Numbered from the stretch's first letter, positions 1 through 10,760 are shown. The stretch: DNA of 64,000 nucleotides from Nectonema munidae (GCA_030549495.1 JAUIRK010000459.1:105830-169829); one strand, 5' to 3'. Program-made: numbers and translations. The notes: generated by a model not told the origin, from the letters alone.

Positions 1-1474
1 TAAAATGTATTTTTTATGGAAGTGAAAAATTCTTTGAAATGATGTATTTTAAAAGAGGCTTTTGAGAAAGGCTGGATTATTGAAACCGGCAATAAGTATT
101 TTATCTTCTGATAAATTTGTCCAAAATTCATATTGTTTTAAAAATAGGAAAAAGTAAACAATTTTAGCAACGTTTTTGACTTTTTAGTGATGAGTATCAT
201 AAATTTTGAGGCAAAAAAATGAGTGCCATTTTTTGTGACAAATAAGTCATTAGCAAAAATTACTAATAACTTAGAAAACTATAGATGTACAAACATTTCT
301 AGAAAAAAAGGAATAACAAGTTCACCATCACTAATCAGGCATTGATTTTGTTTCCCAAAACTTGAGAGAGAGTTTTTTTAAAGAAAGAATATGAAAAAGT
401 GAAAAGTTTAATCTAAAATTTTTATAAAAAAATTATAACCGAATAAAATTTAAATTAAAAATGTTAATTTTAAAATATGGGAATAAGTTTAGTGTATTTT
501 AACTTAATACATGTCGGTTAATAATCTAGGAAAGCAGCTAATCCCACACTCTCCACATTTCAATAGTCAGGCAGTACTAAAAGCTTTTTAAACATAAATT
601 AGATGATTTTTAGTTTTTGTTTCTTATTTTTACAACTTCGTCCGGGATACGCTTAAAAATGCATGACGTCATGATAACGCAATTCATTACGTCTTCTTCT
701 ATCCAAGACATCATCATGCTGATTTAGCGCTTTGACGAGAAGAATTTTGAAGACTAATCGTCTGCTTTCTTTTTCAATGAAAATTTATATATTTATAGTA
801 GACGATTTTCATTTGTTGGAACACTAGTGTCACATGGTTCTCAAAGGATAAACTCGTTAGAAAGCTCTATATCCCAACACAGCATTGAAAATATCCTAAA
901 GATTTTTTCACAATACAATATATTGGTTTGTTGTAGTGAGATATTTTACAAAATTTTTTTTATCCCCAATATATTCCATCAATTTACCAATAACAAGTTT
1001 GATAATTTATAATTTATTATGTAGCTTGAAAGCAAATACTGGCTATTAACACATATTTAATTTACAAAAAAAAAATATAATGTTTATGTATAAATATATG
1101 CTAAAGAAACATGAAAACATAAACGTCACAAACTATTTTATATGGAAAATTTTAGGAAAAAAACTACAAGTTTGAGGGTTTGATAAAAGATTGTAAGAAA
1201 AAACTAAACAAGGAAAATGGGTGAAAATAACACCCATTTTCAACGTAGATAGTTATAACCAGGGTTGCAGATTCCGAGTCGGAGACTCTAAAGCTATAGG
1301 ATTCGGATTCAGAATTTAAAAAAGTTTAATTCTTGTTAGCATATGGAGTGGCATTTATTAATTAGTCGAAGCATATTTTTAATTATTGGGATTTAGAGTC
1401 GGATTCATTTTTTTTTAAGAATTTCGATCCGAAGTCGGTTAGTTTCCTTTCAGCTCCCCAATTTAGGGTATAAC
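1..1474. other. AT-rich intergenic DNA, no gene seen
   Basis: I see no conserved protein in any frame here. The only texture is a degenerate run of GAGTCGGA-like words around 1275-1300 and 1388-1440, resembling the one at 28380-28450. A short segment near 735-785 resembles 23352-23405. The 61-codon open frame at 827 looks like chance AT-rich reading. Confidence 0.6.
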
Positions 1475-1487
1475 AATATTATTTTCA

Positions 1488-1615
1488 GCTATGGCATCCA
1501 AGGGAAGAAATCTTGGATAACTGGACAGAGGACAGGCACGACACAATCGTGAATCGAATCCAGAGCGCATGGATCAAGAGACTACACTTGCACCACTAAG
1601 CTATCTTGATAAGGA
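1488..1615 (-). mobile_element. tRNA-derived SINE copy 1
   Basis: On the minus strand a tRNA-like head is readable: an A-box-like stretch (AGCTTAGTGGTGCAAG, about 1590-1605) and a B-box-like GGATTCGATTC at 1551-1561. A tail follows containing CTTCCCTTGGATGCC. The tail word GCATCCAAGGGAAGA (plus strand) recurs in the copy at 42320. The head does not fold convincingly as a full tRNA, so I call it a SINE. It abuts the Tigger terminus at 1624. Confidence 0.6.
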
Positions 1616-1962
1616 AATGATTACAGTGAAATGTCGATGTCTCGAAGTTCGAGGGGAACGGCCAAAAGGTTCGACACATCCGAAGTCGGAGCCATTTTGA
1701 TGATGGACGACAATAGAGGAATCTCAGATTCCTTAGGGAAAAAGCGAACTGTCTTTTTTCTATACACTGTGTGGTACATATGTTATTTTTGAATAATATG
1801 TCAATTGAAAGAAAAAAGAAATATTTTTTATTATAAAAACATAAATATATACCACACATTATTAATTCTTATCGTGAAAAAATCGTGCATCTGTTTGTTT
1901 TTAGCTTTTGCTCTTTTTATTGTCGACAAAATTTTCAAGTATAATCAAATGTGAGAATATTT

Positions 1963-2546
1963 AAAAATCTTGTGCAGCAGAAGCCGTGGGAGGGGTGGAA
2001 ATGTCACCAGAAGAATCTTCGTCCTCGATATTAGAGTGAGCGATACTAGGATTGAGTTTATCTGTGATTGTCTTTACAATTAGTATGTTAGTTGTTCTGT
2101 TGTTACAATGTCTTGATCGATGGAGACGTAGTCAGTAAATGAGACTGGTAAGTCGTCTTAGGGATCATCATCAGTGGATAGTCGTAGATTTGGCGAAACC
2201 AGTGTTTGAAGCAGTTGGAAATGGTACTGGGGGTGACTGAAGACCAGGCCCGTTGCAGTAGATGAAGACCGTCAAAGACATTGATGTTTATGAAGTCGCT
2301 GTCGCTATCCATAGATGTAATGACTGTCAACGAGTACCCGTCTGTAGTGAATTTTGATGATACCCTAGTTCATTGGTTGGGTGCGCCATGTGGTGTTTGG
2401 AGGAAGAAAGAAAAGTTTGATATTGGTGAGCTGTGTCGTTGGATATTATGTTTTTTAAGAGATCTGTCGAAATTCTTTAGTCAATCACACAAGATCGTTG
2501 ACGTCATCAGGGCCTTCTTACTTACTGTGTAGTCTGGGTAAGGACT
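1963..2546 (-). pseudogene. Tigger transposase, C-terminal fragment
   Basis: Minus-strand translation gives, in order: KKALMTSTIL and LKNFDRSLKKHN, then (another frame) a LPPNTTWRTQPMNQGI-like stretch, then VFDGLHLLQRAWSSVTPSTI followed by SNCFKHW. The tail is acidic and ends at a stop near 1963. These match the Tigger series WMTSEIF..WL, FFPPNTTS.LQPMDQGI and DA...AW..V...TI.NCF..AGF. At least two frame changes are visible, so it is not functional. It would drive cut-and-paste of the element if intact. It is bounded on the right by the TTAA at which the 4.46 kb segment inserted. Confidence 0.75.
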
Positions 2547-2937
2547 TAACCCTATTAGTGCTGGGGGCGTAAAACGCCCCCTAAAAATTAATTGTAGAAA
2601 ATTGGCTGAATCATATCCCTTCAAATTTTGTGACTTTTCTTAAAATCGCTAGCTGCATCTTTTGAAACCATTTTCATGGTAGTTGATGGACCCTTTCATG
2701 TCAAAAGCTGTCAATCAACATCAAAAATTAAAATTTTTCAGAAAATTTTTGACATTATCTGTACTTAACCTTATAACTTAGGATCTATATTATATAAAAC
2801 CTTGAAAATTTATAATTATATACAGTTTGGAACGCATAACACTTTATATATTTAATTTTTTCAATAATCATGGCTACTTTTTAGAAAATGTCAATCAAAA
2901 TTTTGATTGATCAAAAATATATCTAATAAAATATACC

Positions 2938-3830
2938 TTCAAATTTTACATAAAATATATGTTTTTATACTAAATTGGTCATGTTGTTTTCATTTCTGGA
3001 CTCATTTTTTACATTTAGGATTTGAAAATACCTATAAGTTTTAATCAAATTTGCAGTTTACTTCTGAAAAAGGTCTCCAAAAACATTTCTTCAAATTTTA
3101 CATAAAATATATGTGTTATACTAAATCGGTCATGCTGGTTTCATTTCTAGACTCATTTTTTACGTTTAGGATGTGAAAATACCTATAAGTGTTAATCAAA
3201 TTTGCGGTTTACTTCTAAAAATTGTCTCCAAAAATATTCATTCAAATTTTACAATTAAATATGTTTTTATACCCAATCAACCATCGTAGTTTCATTTATG
3301 GACTCAATTTTTGCAGTTTGAATTTGAAAATACCTATAAGTATCAATCAAATTTGCGTTTAGTTCAAAAATTTGTTTCCAAAAATATTGATTCAAATTTT
3401 ACATGAAATATATGTTTTTATAACAAATAGATCATGATGATTTCATTTCTGAACAGTTTTCGCATTTAGAGGTTTTACTGCTAGTGTCAATCAAATTTGC
3501 GGTTTATGTCTGAAAACTATATCCCAAAATATTCTCTCTAATTTTACATGAAATATATGTTTTTATACCAATTCGACCATGATCATTTTTATTTCTGAAA
3601 TCATTTTTTGCATTTAGAGGTTTTAAATGTCTGAAAGTGTCAATCAAATGTTCGATTTACGTCTAATGTCTACAGAATTATTTTTGAAATTTAAATAAAA
3701 TATCTGAAAGCTTCAATCAGATTTGCGGTTTACTTCTATTTCAAAAAAATAAAATATCTGTTTTATACCAAATCGACTATGTTTATTTTATTGCTGTACT
3801 GGATTTTGGATAATACGGTTAAAAAATATC
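2938..3830 (+). repeat. ~150 bp degenerate tandem array 1
   Basis: Units begin with TTCAAATTTTACA-like text at about 2938, 3090, 3241, 3391, 3536 and 3681, a spacing of 145-152 bp. Each carries conserved blocks: TTTCATTTCTGGACTCATTT, GAAAATACCTATAAGT and TCAATCAAATTTGCGGTTTA. Later units are more diverged and shortened. There is no open frame. It sits near the left end of the TTAA-flanked insertion. Confidence 0.85.
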
Positions 3831-4117
3831 TCGAAATGGCAATTGAATTAGTAATGTATGCCTGAAAATCAATTCTGTAAAAAATTTTCAAAATATCGCT
3901 GCATATTAGGTATATAGTAAAAAGAAACTTTTTTTTCTATATTTTGGCTTATAATACTTTCTACAATCATCTTGAGTATGAAATATTTATTTAAAAAAAA
4001 CAAAACGTATTATAAAATCTTTTGAAAATTTGTATGAGAGAAGGAACCAAGTTGAAAACTAATTGAAAAGAGAACAGGTGATTAAAACTAATAATTAAAA
4101 AAAATATGTATATTGAC

Positions 4118-4642
4118 CAGAGGCGTAGCTAGTGGGGGGCGCCAGGGGCGGTCCGCCCCGGGCGGCAGATTTTAAGGGGCGGCATTTTGTCCTAAGGTCA
4201 TTTGTTAAAATATTCCATTTAATTTTTAGTTTAAATTTTCTGTTCAATTTAATCGATTCCAGTTTTTTGTGATTGTTTTAATTTTAGTGGAGGGGGTCAA
4301 AAAGGCACTCCCCCCCCCGTCACTGATAGGGTTAAGGGGTCCAAATTTTAGTATAAAAGTTGCAATCAAATCTGAGCTCTTTTTTGGCTTACAACGATTT
4401 ATTTATTAATAAAAAAAATGGAAAAAATTTATTATTAGAGGAAAAATTGTCATTCAAGCTTAGTTCTAATATACATTAGTAAAAAAGAAACATTGTTTTA
4501 ATAATATTTTTGTAATATAAGCTTTTTTGAGAATTTGAGTTTATTCTTTACTATATATTGGGAGCTTTTGAAACTCAACGTCATAAAGGGTGGCAGATTT
4601 TACAACCGCCCCGGGCGGCAAAAGTGTTAGCTACGCCTCTGA
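4118..4642 (+). mobile_element. hAT-type MITE, copy A
   Basis: It begins CAGAGGCGTAGCTAGTGG and ends with TAGCTACGCCTCTG, an inverted repeat of at least 14 bp. The flanking octamers are ATATTGAC (4110-4117) and ATCTTGAC (4643-4650), a 7 of 8 match, as expected for a hAT insertion. GC-rich subterminal blocks (GGGGCGGTCCGCCCCGGGCG) stand out from the AT-rich surroundings. It has no coding capacity. Its outer ~210 bp on the left and ~80 bp on the right match copy B, but the cores differ. Confidence 0.88.
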
Positions 4643-5023
4643 TCTTGACTAAATGGAAGATCTACCATGTTCTAATGAACTAGGAAGTGGTTTAATTATA
4701 TATTAGGTGCTTCAAAAAAGATTTTGACTGTATAAAGAAGTTCCTCTTTTACAAATCAAAAATATTTAAATCTATAGCTTATCATCTAGAATTACAATTA
4801 ACATTTAGCTAAGATGGGTAGAAAATCTGAAAATTTAGAATAGGTCAGATTTATCAAAAATGGCACAGATGCCAATATGTTAGAATTTAATCACTATCAA
4901 AATATTTTTAATTTAAATTGAATTTGTCTATATTTTTCCTTTTACGTCAAAGAGATAATTTTTTAGATGAAGAACGTGGAGAACTTTTTGTAATTGAACA
5001 ATGAACATCACGAATGATTCATC

Positions 5024-5525
5024 CAGAGGCGTAGCTAACACTTTTGCCGCCCGGGGCGGTTGTAAAATCTGCCGCCCTTTATGACGTTGAGTTTCAAAAG
5101 CCTCCAAATCAAGTCCGTAGGCTAACGGTCAGGCGAAGACTTGATTGAAGTTAGGGTCTTCAAAGTAGACGGCTGGGGTCAGAAATAATTTTAAAGGAGT
5201 CATTGAGAGAGCTCATCTTGTTAACAATTTTAACTAACAATAAAAGTAAAAAATTAGATGTAATTACAAAATAAACTGCGGTTTCTATACACCTCATAGC
5301 CTTAACCCTATTAGTGACGGGGGGGGGGGGGGGGAGTGCCCTTTTGACCCCCTCCACTAAAATTAAAACAGTCACAAAAAACTGGAATCGATTAAATTGA
5401 ACAGAAAATTTAAACTAAAAATTAAATGGAATATTTTAACAATTGACCTTAGGACAAAATGCCGCCCCTTAAAATCTGCCGCCCGGGGCGGACCGCCACT
5501 GGCGCCCCCACTAGCTACGCCTCTG
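5024..5525 (-). mobile_element. hAT-type MITE, copy B (inverted relative to copy A)
   Basis: The ends are CAGAGGCGTAGCTA and its complement. A perfect 8 bp target duplication GATTCATC lies at 5016-5023 and 5526-5533. It is oriented opposite to copy A, 381 bp away. A G16 homopolymer (5319-5334) lies where copy A has C9. The stretch from about 5100 to 5300 is unrelated to the core of copy A. A 71-codon open frame across it shows no known domain and is probably chance. Confidence 0.92.
5319..5334 (+). repeat. G16 homopolymer in MITE copy B
   Basis: Sixteen G in a row. The equivalent position of MITE copy A is nine C on the plus strand, so the tract length differs between copies. Confidence 0.95.
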
Positions 5526-5986
5526 GATTCATCAGAAAAAAAACCTTTGAAATGAGATTGGTTGACAAATATTCAGGCCTGATAATAAAATACACGATAC
5601 TGATAAAAAAAAAGTCATCAAGAAGATTCTTTAATCAGAATGCTTTGAGAGAGGAAAACTAATTTTATCCTTATAAAAAAATTTTTCGAACACACATTGA
5701 AGAATATAAATTTTTAATGAAAAAAGAGCTACCAAGAAAGGATCATCATGGAATGAATAGCAAAATGACATACTGTAAATTATAATATGACGTAGAGAGC
5801 CGATAACGAATTTGTAGCCAAAAAGATGGAGGTCCTATCGAGTTACATAAGTTACTGTAGAATGAAATGTTTTGAGTGAATTAAACACCTAAAGTTGGTT
5901 TATTAAATAAATTAAGAAAATAATTACCAGAGAAATACTGCAGGTAGAAGTTATGCTTATATATTTGACATTGATTTACAGGTTTA

Positions 5987-6990
5987 ATCGATTTTTTGAC
6001 AGGTTTTATTGATTTCATAAAAAAATAAAAATTACCATTAAATTCTACATACTTGAAATGTATAAAATCTTTTTATAATAAAAATTTTAATTTTGACATG
6101 GGCTGTCATATTTAAATTATTTTGTCTGGTTTGACTAATTTTTATAATAAAAAAAGGAATATAACCAGTAAACACAGCCTACCTAAAAATGGGCATGTGT
6201 GTAAAAAACTTTATATAATTATATTCTCATAACCTGTACGGTTGAACGCGGGTAGACAACTTGCGTGTTATCTCCAACCCGTATATTACGATGATTCTTC
6301 TCCAACCTGTATTCTACGATGATTCATCTCCAAACTATATACTAGAATGATTCATCTCCAACCTGTATACTACGATGATTCATCTCTAATCTGTATACTA
6401 CAATGATTCATCTCCAACCTGTATACTACGATGATTCATCTCCAACCTGTATACTACGATGATTCATCTTCAACCTGTATACTACGATGGTTTCTATTCC
6501 ATGTACAAATAACTAGGGAGACAATGTTCAACTTTCTGTTCACATTCTGCTAGATGTAAGATTTGATATTTATATAATTATTCGGAAAAGATGTTTCTTT
6601 TTGGGATAAATCAATTTTTTGACAGTTTTGATTGATTTTCATAAATAATGAATATCACCATTGAATTACGCATGCTTAAAAATGGGTATATTGTAAAAAA
6701 CTTTATATTATTAATTAGATAAAAAGTTTCTTTTTAAGATGAGCTGTCACATTTAGATCAATTTTTTGACAGGTTTGATTGATTTTCATAAAAAAATGAA
6801 TATCACCACTGAATTCAGCATATTTGAAAATGGGTATACATGTGTAAAAAACTTTATATAATTATTTAGATAAAAAGTTACTTTTTGAGATGAGCTGTCA
6901 CATTTAGATCAATTTTTTGACAGGTTTGATTGATTTCATAAAAAATGGACATCACCACTGAATTCAGAATAGTTGAAATAGATATGTAAA
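5987..6990 (+). repeat. ~150 bp degenerate tandem array 2
   Basis: Units start with ATC(A/G)ATTTTTTGACAG at 5987, 6610, 6757 and 6908. The last three are 147-151 bp apart. Shared blocks are GGTTTGATTGATTTTCATAA, ATATCACCACTGAATTCAG, AAAAACTTTATATAATTA and GAGCTGTCACATTTAGA. The gap between the first and second unit is filled by unrelated sequence with a 28 bp minisatellite. Short words (TCAATCAAA, GACAGCT) on the opposite strand echo array 1, so the two arrays may be distant inverted relatives. Confidence 0.8.
6268..6495 (+). repeat. 28 bp minisatellite, about 8 copies
   Basis: The unit ATCTCCAACCTGTATACTAC followed by GATGATTC repeats about eight times with few changes. Inner copies are almost identical, so the array is much younger-looking than the ~150 bp arrays on each side. 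The unit length is not a multiple of three and there is no open frame. No unique spacers separate units, so it is not a CRISPR array. Confidence 0.9.
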
Positions 6991-7014
6991 TTAAAAATAT
7001 TTATAAAAACTTAA

Positions 7015-7245
7015 GGAGGACACGTCTTCTACATCAGATGACTGACAGAGTCGCATGCATTTACAACTGAGAGAAGTAGTCTCATAAAATTCTTTGATCT
7101 TTGTCGATGACTTTATCCATGTAGAAAAAGTGTTGAGAGGCACATCAAAATCTTTAGCGATTTATTTTTTTTTTATCCCTTTTCAACTTTAAGAATAGCT
7201 TGGTACTTCGTCTCAATCTTGTGTACAGCGAGTTTTCTTTTCACG
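7015..7245 (-). pseudogene. Tigger transposase, N-terminal HTH fragment
   Basis: Minus-strand reading gives KYQ-like and DKKK-like text, then IAKDFDVPLNTFSTWIK, then SSTKIKEFYE and MRLCQSSDVEDVSS. This is the CENP-B/pogo helix-turn-helix pattern (IA..FGV..STLS.W.K...KI...FE). Reading frame breaks occur upstream in the first helix. It belongs with the right terminus at 7589. The frame runs straight over the TTAA at 7011-7014 into the fragment ending at 2546. Confidence 0.72.
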
Positions 7246-7591
7246 GAGGCAATATTTTGAAATAACGTCTATGTCCAGGCTAGAACTGTCACTAGAAATA
7301 AATCGTGTAATCATTGGGATAATGATGTTAAAGCTATCGCGTTGATCACAAACTTACAGTTCTCTTTATTGCCTTGTGATTGTGTCTTTTTATCTCAAAG
7401 TCAAAGAAATGAGTGACACTTCGAGACAAATGGAGTAATTAAGACCAATTAGACTTCGAGGGGACGTCAGATTAACTTCGACACAACCGAATATTCGACA
7501 ACCAGAGCTTTTTACATCTAAATATGGCTTTGGGACCGGGACTTCGAAACAACTGAATGTTCGACTTATCGGACTTCGAGATTTCACTGTA

Positions 7592-8601
7592 TTATCAAAA
7601 TTAAGAGTGAAATGGAGGATAACACCAAGGTATTTGCGGTAATATTATTAGATGTGACCTAATTTCAATAGATTAATTTTATAATAATTTATAATTCTAC
7701 ACTGCTATAAAGTAAATAAAAAATATTAGCAAAGTAATTTTTCTCTCTAATTTCATTTTACAATAGTTATCCAGAGATTTTTGTAAAAATTGCAAAAGTT
7801 TAAGTAATATCACCAAATTAAAAAAAACCAGCTTACTATGAAAAAATCTGAATAAAATTAATTAAAACAAAAAAAAAAATGTGAATTCAGAACTATGAAC
7901 TTTTTGTAAAAACCTCACACTTTATCCTATTCATATGAGGTTCCACGAGAAGGGACACTTATATTTTTAAAAAGTTGCAAGCACGATAATAATTATATTG
8001 ACTTACATTTCTTTATGATTTGAAAATAATTAGCATTGGTTTGAAGTCTTGTAACCAGCTTTTGAAATGCTGTTCAAAATTTGTCTCTACACGAAAATAG
8101 CTTGAAGGAAAACTAAATCTTTAAATAGTATTTTTTATTTGTTCATATTCTAGTGAAATATACAAAATTTGTAGTTGTATTATTATTACTTACAGGATTT
8201 CAAATTAAAAAGAATTTATATTCAGAGTGCATAAAACTTCTACTAATTATTGTTATTTTGTCCTTATTGATAGTTGAAAACTTTAAATTTGGATACAACC
8301 CGTCCAATATAACTTTATTTCATTAAGAAAAATATTAAACTATATTTGAATTTTTTTAGAAAAGATAAAAAAAAGTCTTGAATCAGATAGGACCGATTAA
8401 AAAGATACGTTTCTGGTATATAAAATATATAATAAATGGAATAACTAATTTACAATAAGATCTAAAATTTAATTTAATATTTCAAATATATAACCCAAAA
8501 TGATCACTAATCATACCTGGATCTACTGCTGAAATTTGGAATAAAGAAAATTTATTTACTCAAAAAGAACAAACAAAAAAGACCCCAACACGAAGTAGAT
8601 A
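7592..8601. other. AT-rich intergenic DNA downstream of the Spot14-like gene
   Basis: I see no protein homology, repeat array or RNA gene here. It would contain the 3' UTR of the minus-strand gene ending at 8602. Confidence 0.6.
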
Positions 8602-9072
8602 TTATAAAAATAGATTAGGATTCTTGTTCTTTTTCAGTAATACTTCATTTTCTAAGACTTCGCTTCCAACTAAATTTAAATAATTTTTGACTAGAATATT
8701 TGCTTTACTCTCCATTTGAGCTAGAATTTTGCTAATGGATTGTATGTGACTTCTAATTTCCGAAGACAAAGTAATTGTTTCGTTTTCTTCATCTGAAAAG
8801 GAAGTTTTTTCAGGCAAATCAAAAGTCTTATATGATTGCCTCATTTCAAGCTCATTTTTTATATTGTTTAAAAGACAGTAAGTATCATATAGAGACTTAG
8901 AGGAGCAATCCTTTTCATAATTTTCTTCTAGGTCTTTTAATCTATTTGGAACCATAATAATGTTTTCCATTTGATTCATTAAATCCAAAAAACTTTGAAT
9001 TGAATTAACAAAACTATTAGAATACAGAAATGATTGATTTCTTTTAAAATTATAGGATTGAACAGACTCCAT
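8602..9072 (-). CDS. Spot14 / MID1-interacting protein 1-like protein
   Basis: This is a single-exon ORF of 156 codons. Three blocks follow the Spot14/MID1IP1 family plan. The first is an N-terminal helix reading FLDLMNQMENIIMVPNRLKDL (residues about 28-48), compare ...F...V..MD.TVMVPSLLRD. The second is SLYDTYCLLNNIKNELE (about 60-76), compare DMY..Y.LLKSIR.DIE. The third is a C-terminal helix IQSISKILAQMESKANILV (about 110-128), compare L..VL..LT.KANILT..Y. A variable Ser/Glu-rich loop (about 85-105) separates the last two. Length fits the family (about 150-185). Vertebrate members bind and activate acetyl-CoA carboxylase in the cytosol and promote lipogenesis; that role here is inference. 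The start is the first Met and there is no upstream extension. No neighbour appears functionally linked. Confidence 0.82.
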   Translation of the reverse strand: MESVQSYNFKRNQSFLYSNSFVNSIQSFLDLMNQMENIIMVPNRLKDLEENYEKDCSSKSLYDTYCLLNNIKNELEMRQSYKTFDLPEKTSFSDEENETITLSSEIRSHIQSISKILAQMESKANILVKNYLNLVGSEVLENEVLLKKNKNPNLFL

Positions 9073-9560
9073 GCTCTTTTGACAAAAAAATTACAAAGAG
9101 AACAGTATGATAATTTAAAAAAATATAAATTACAGTGCAACGGGAAATTATACTAAAAAATAAAAATTAAAAAAATATAAAAATTAATATTTATATAAAA
9201 ATAAGTAATTATTCTTTAATTAAGAGTATATTTAAACTTATCTTAGTATGAATTTTATTGAGATAAATTTTTATTACAACTTAGGTTATTTACTCAAAAA
9301 TTTTAAACAATAAGAAAGATTAGTTTTTGTTTTACTTAATAATACAGTTATTCTTGATAAAGAATATAGAACACAACACATAAGTTAAATATATTATAAC
9401 ATATCATGATTATTTATATATTTATTTTTACTTTACTTTTATAACAAATTTCCCCAATACACAATCTATTACAATAAAGATTTTGAAAATGTATAAAAAT
9501 TAATTAGTAGGAGACAAAAATAGTAGGATAATTAAATATATGAGGTTGGAAAACTATTAA
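9073..9560. other. AT-rich upstream region of the Spot14-like gene
   Basis: It lies 5' of the minus-strand gene starting at 9072 and presumably holds its promoter. No distinct motif can be supported from one sequence. Confidence 0.5.
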
Positions 9561-10760
9561 CTGCAAAGAAGGTCTAAAATGTTAATTCAAATGTTGAAAA
9601 AACAAACTTTTCTGTAACATTGTATAGGTTGGTTAGAGCATTATGGAGTACGAAGTGGAACAATAGAATTTTCAATGATGGCTTTACACAGATTTATAAA
9701 GACTGCGTACGAACGATGATCAATCATGGATAAAGTCTTGTGCACACCTTAAGTTGTTGGATTTGGCAATGATGTTACATATATTTTTATCAAATATGTA
9801 TATCCATTAATGGGCAAAAAGTTAGAATATGTATGGTGGTTTGTGAGCCTGTTTGACAGAAACATTGTTAGGCCACTTCATTAAATAGTATGTGTTTAAG
9901 AAAGAGTTAAGTAGATTATTCTAGTTAAAGAGACTCATAATTAGGACTTCAGTTCCTCGCTTGACATTGTAAGGTATATTAAAGGGTTTAGTAAAGATTG
10001 ATGGAACAAGTGCCCTAGCATTAACTTTCTCTTGATTTATTACGTATTTTTGTAATAGGGATTCAGTGAATTTTGTAAATAGCTCTTTGTTGTAGAAAAT
10101 AGCTTGATGCAAATTAATGTAATATTTTTTGCATTATTCTTACTGATTAGATGGATTTCAATGTCGGAAAAGTAATCTTGTAAGTATTGAATTTCCTACT
10201 TTAAATACTTTTTGTGTAGCTTTGATGAAAGGTATGGTTTTGTTTCTTAGGTCTATGTTGTCACAAATGAATTTAAAATAGTGATTAGCTAGGTTTTTAT
10301 GTTTGTGAAGTAATGTTTGGAGCACAGAACTTGATATATTTTATTAAAAATAGATGCGACAAGTGTTTTACATATTTTTTACCATACTTTATTAAATTTG
10401 ACGACGTTTTTGCTTGTCATTCATACTTCAGAACAGTAATGAATCACTGAAAAGATAAGAATATTTATAAGGCAAGTCAATAAGCTTTGGTTTAAACCCT
10501 AGTTACGATTTGAGAATTGGAAATTGTATTGAGCTTTTCTGATAACAAAAGTATTAGTGTTGAAAGATAAAAATGAAGTTTTTTTTTGTCAATAATGATT
10601 CCTTTAACCTTCGATGACTCAGTAAAACAGATTTTTAGGAGCAAGCTGTATGTATTTTGGTAATAACGCTTTTCGGTCGTTGCAAAAACAGATTATTTGG
10701 CCGACGTTACAGTTAACAATGAGACGCTATTCTGGTGTTCATTCAAAGATATATTCACGT
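9560..10760 (-). pseudogene. LINE ORF2 C-terminal region
   Basis: Broken minus-strand frames read RLKGIIIDKKLHFY, LSEKLNTISNSQIV, and further on KELFTKFTESLLQKYVINQE (from the 63-codon frame 10112-9921) and IDHRSYAVFINLCKAIIE. The first resembles the LINE motif KYLGI.ID..L.F..HI after the RT palm. It ends near 9560 in AT-rich DNA with no clear tail. Confidence 0.5.

Larger units (their letters stand above)
2546..7014. mobile_element. TTAA-flanked 4.46 kb insertion inside the Tigger element
   Basis: TTAA is present at 2546-2549 and again at 7011-7014. The Tigger coding strand reads on across the two sites when the segment between is ignored. The left end (CCCTATTAGTGCTGGGGGCG) looks like a piggyBac-type terminus and is followed by a perfect GGGGGCG-TAAAA-CGCCCCC hairpin. 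The right end does not show a matching inverted repeat. The interior holds ~150 bp tandem arrays near both ends, two hAT MITEs and a 28 bp minisatellite, but no transposase. It is either a non-autonomous piggyBac-type element with an eroded right end or a composite. Confidence 0.55.
1624..7589 (-). mobile_element. pogo/Tigger-like DNA transposon, split by a 4.46 kb insertion
   Basis: The left end reads CAGTGAAATGTCGATGTC from 1624, preceded by TA. The right end, read inward on the minus strand from 7589, is CAGTGAAATCTCGAAGTC, and TA follows at 7590-7591. These are the terminal inverted repeats and TA duplication usual for the Tigger branch of Tc1/mariner. Transposase pieces lie on the minus strand: a CENP-B-like helix-turn-helix N-terminus at about 7020-7240 and the end of the DDE domain plus C-terminus at about 1963-2546. 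The catalytic middle is absent. Everything between 2546 and 7014 is later insertion. Removing it leaves an element of about 1.5 kb. Confidence 0.8.

Noticed and set aside
2550-4334. A piggyBac-type element ending at the TTAA of 4331-4334
   Set aside because: The same GGGTTAAGG junction is present inside MITE copy B, so that TTAA belongs to the MITE and need not pair with 2546.
5160-5375. 71-codon ORF in MITE copy B
   Set aside because: It crosses from the shared MITE flank through the G16 run into a unique core. No domain is recognised, so a captured gene is not supported.
6268-6495. CRISPR-like array
   Set aside because: The 28 bp units are directly abutting with no unique spacers, and the setting is eukaryotic. 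It is a minisatellite.
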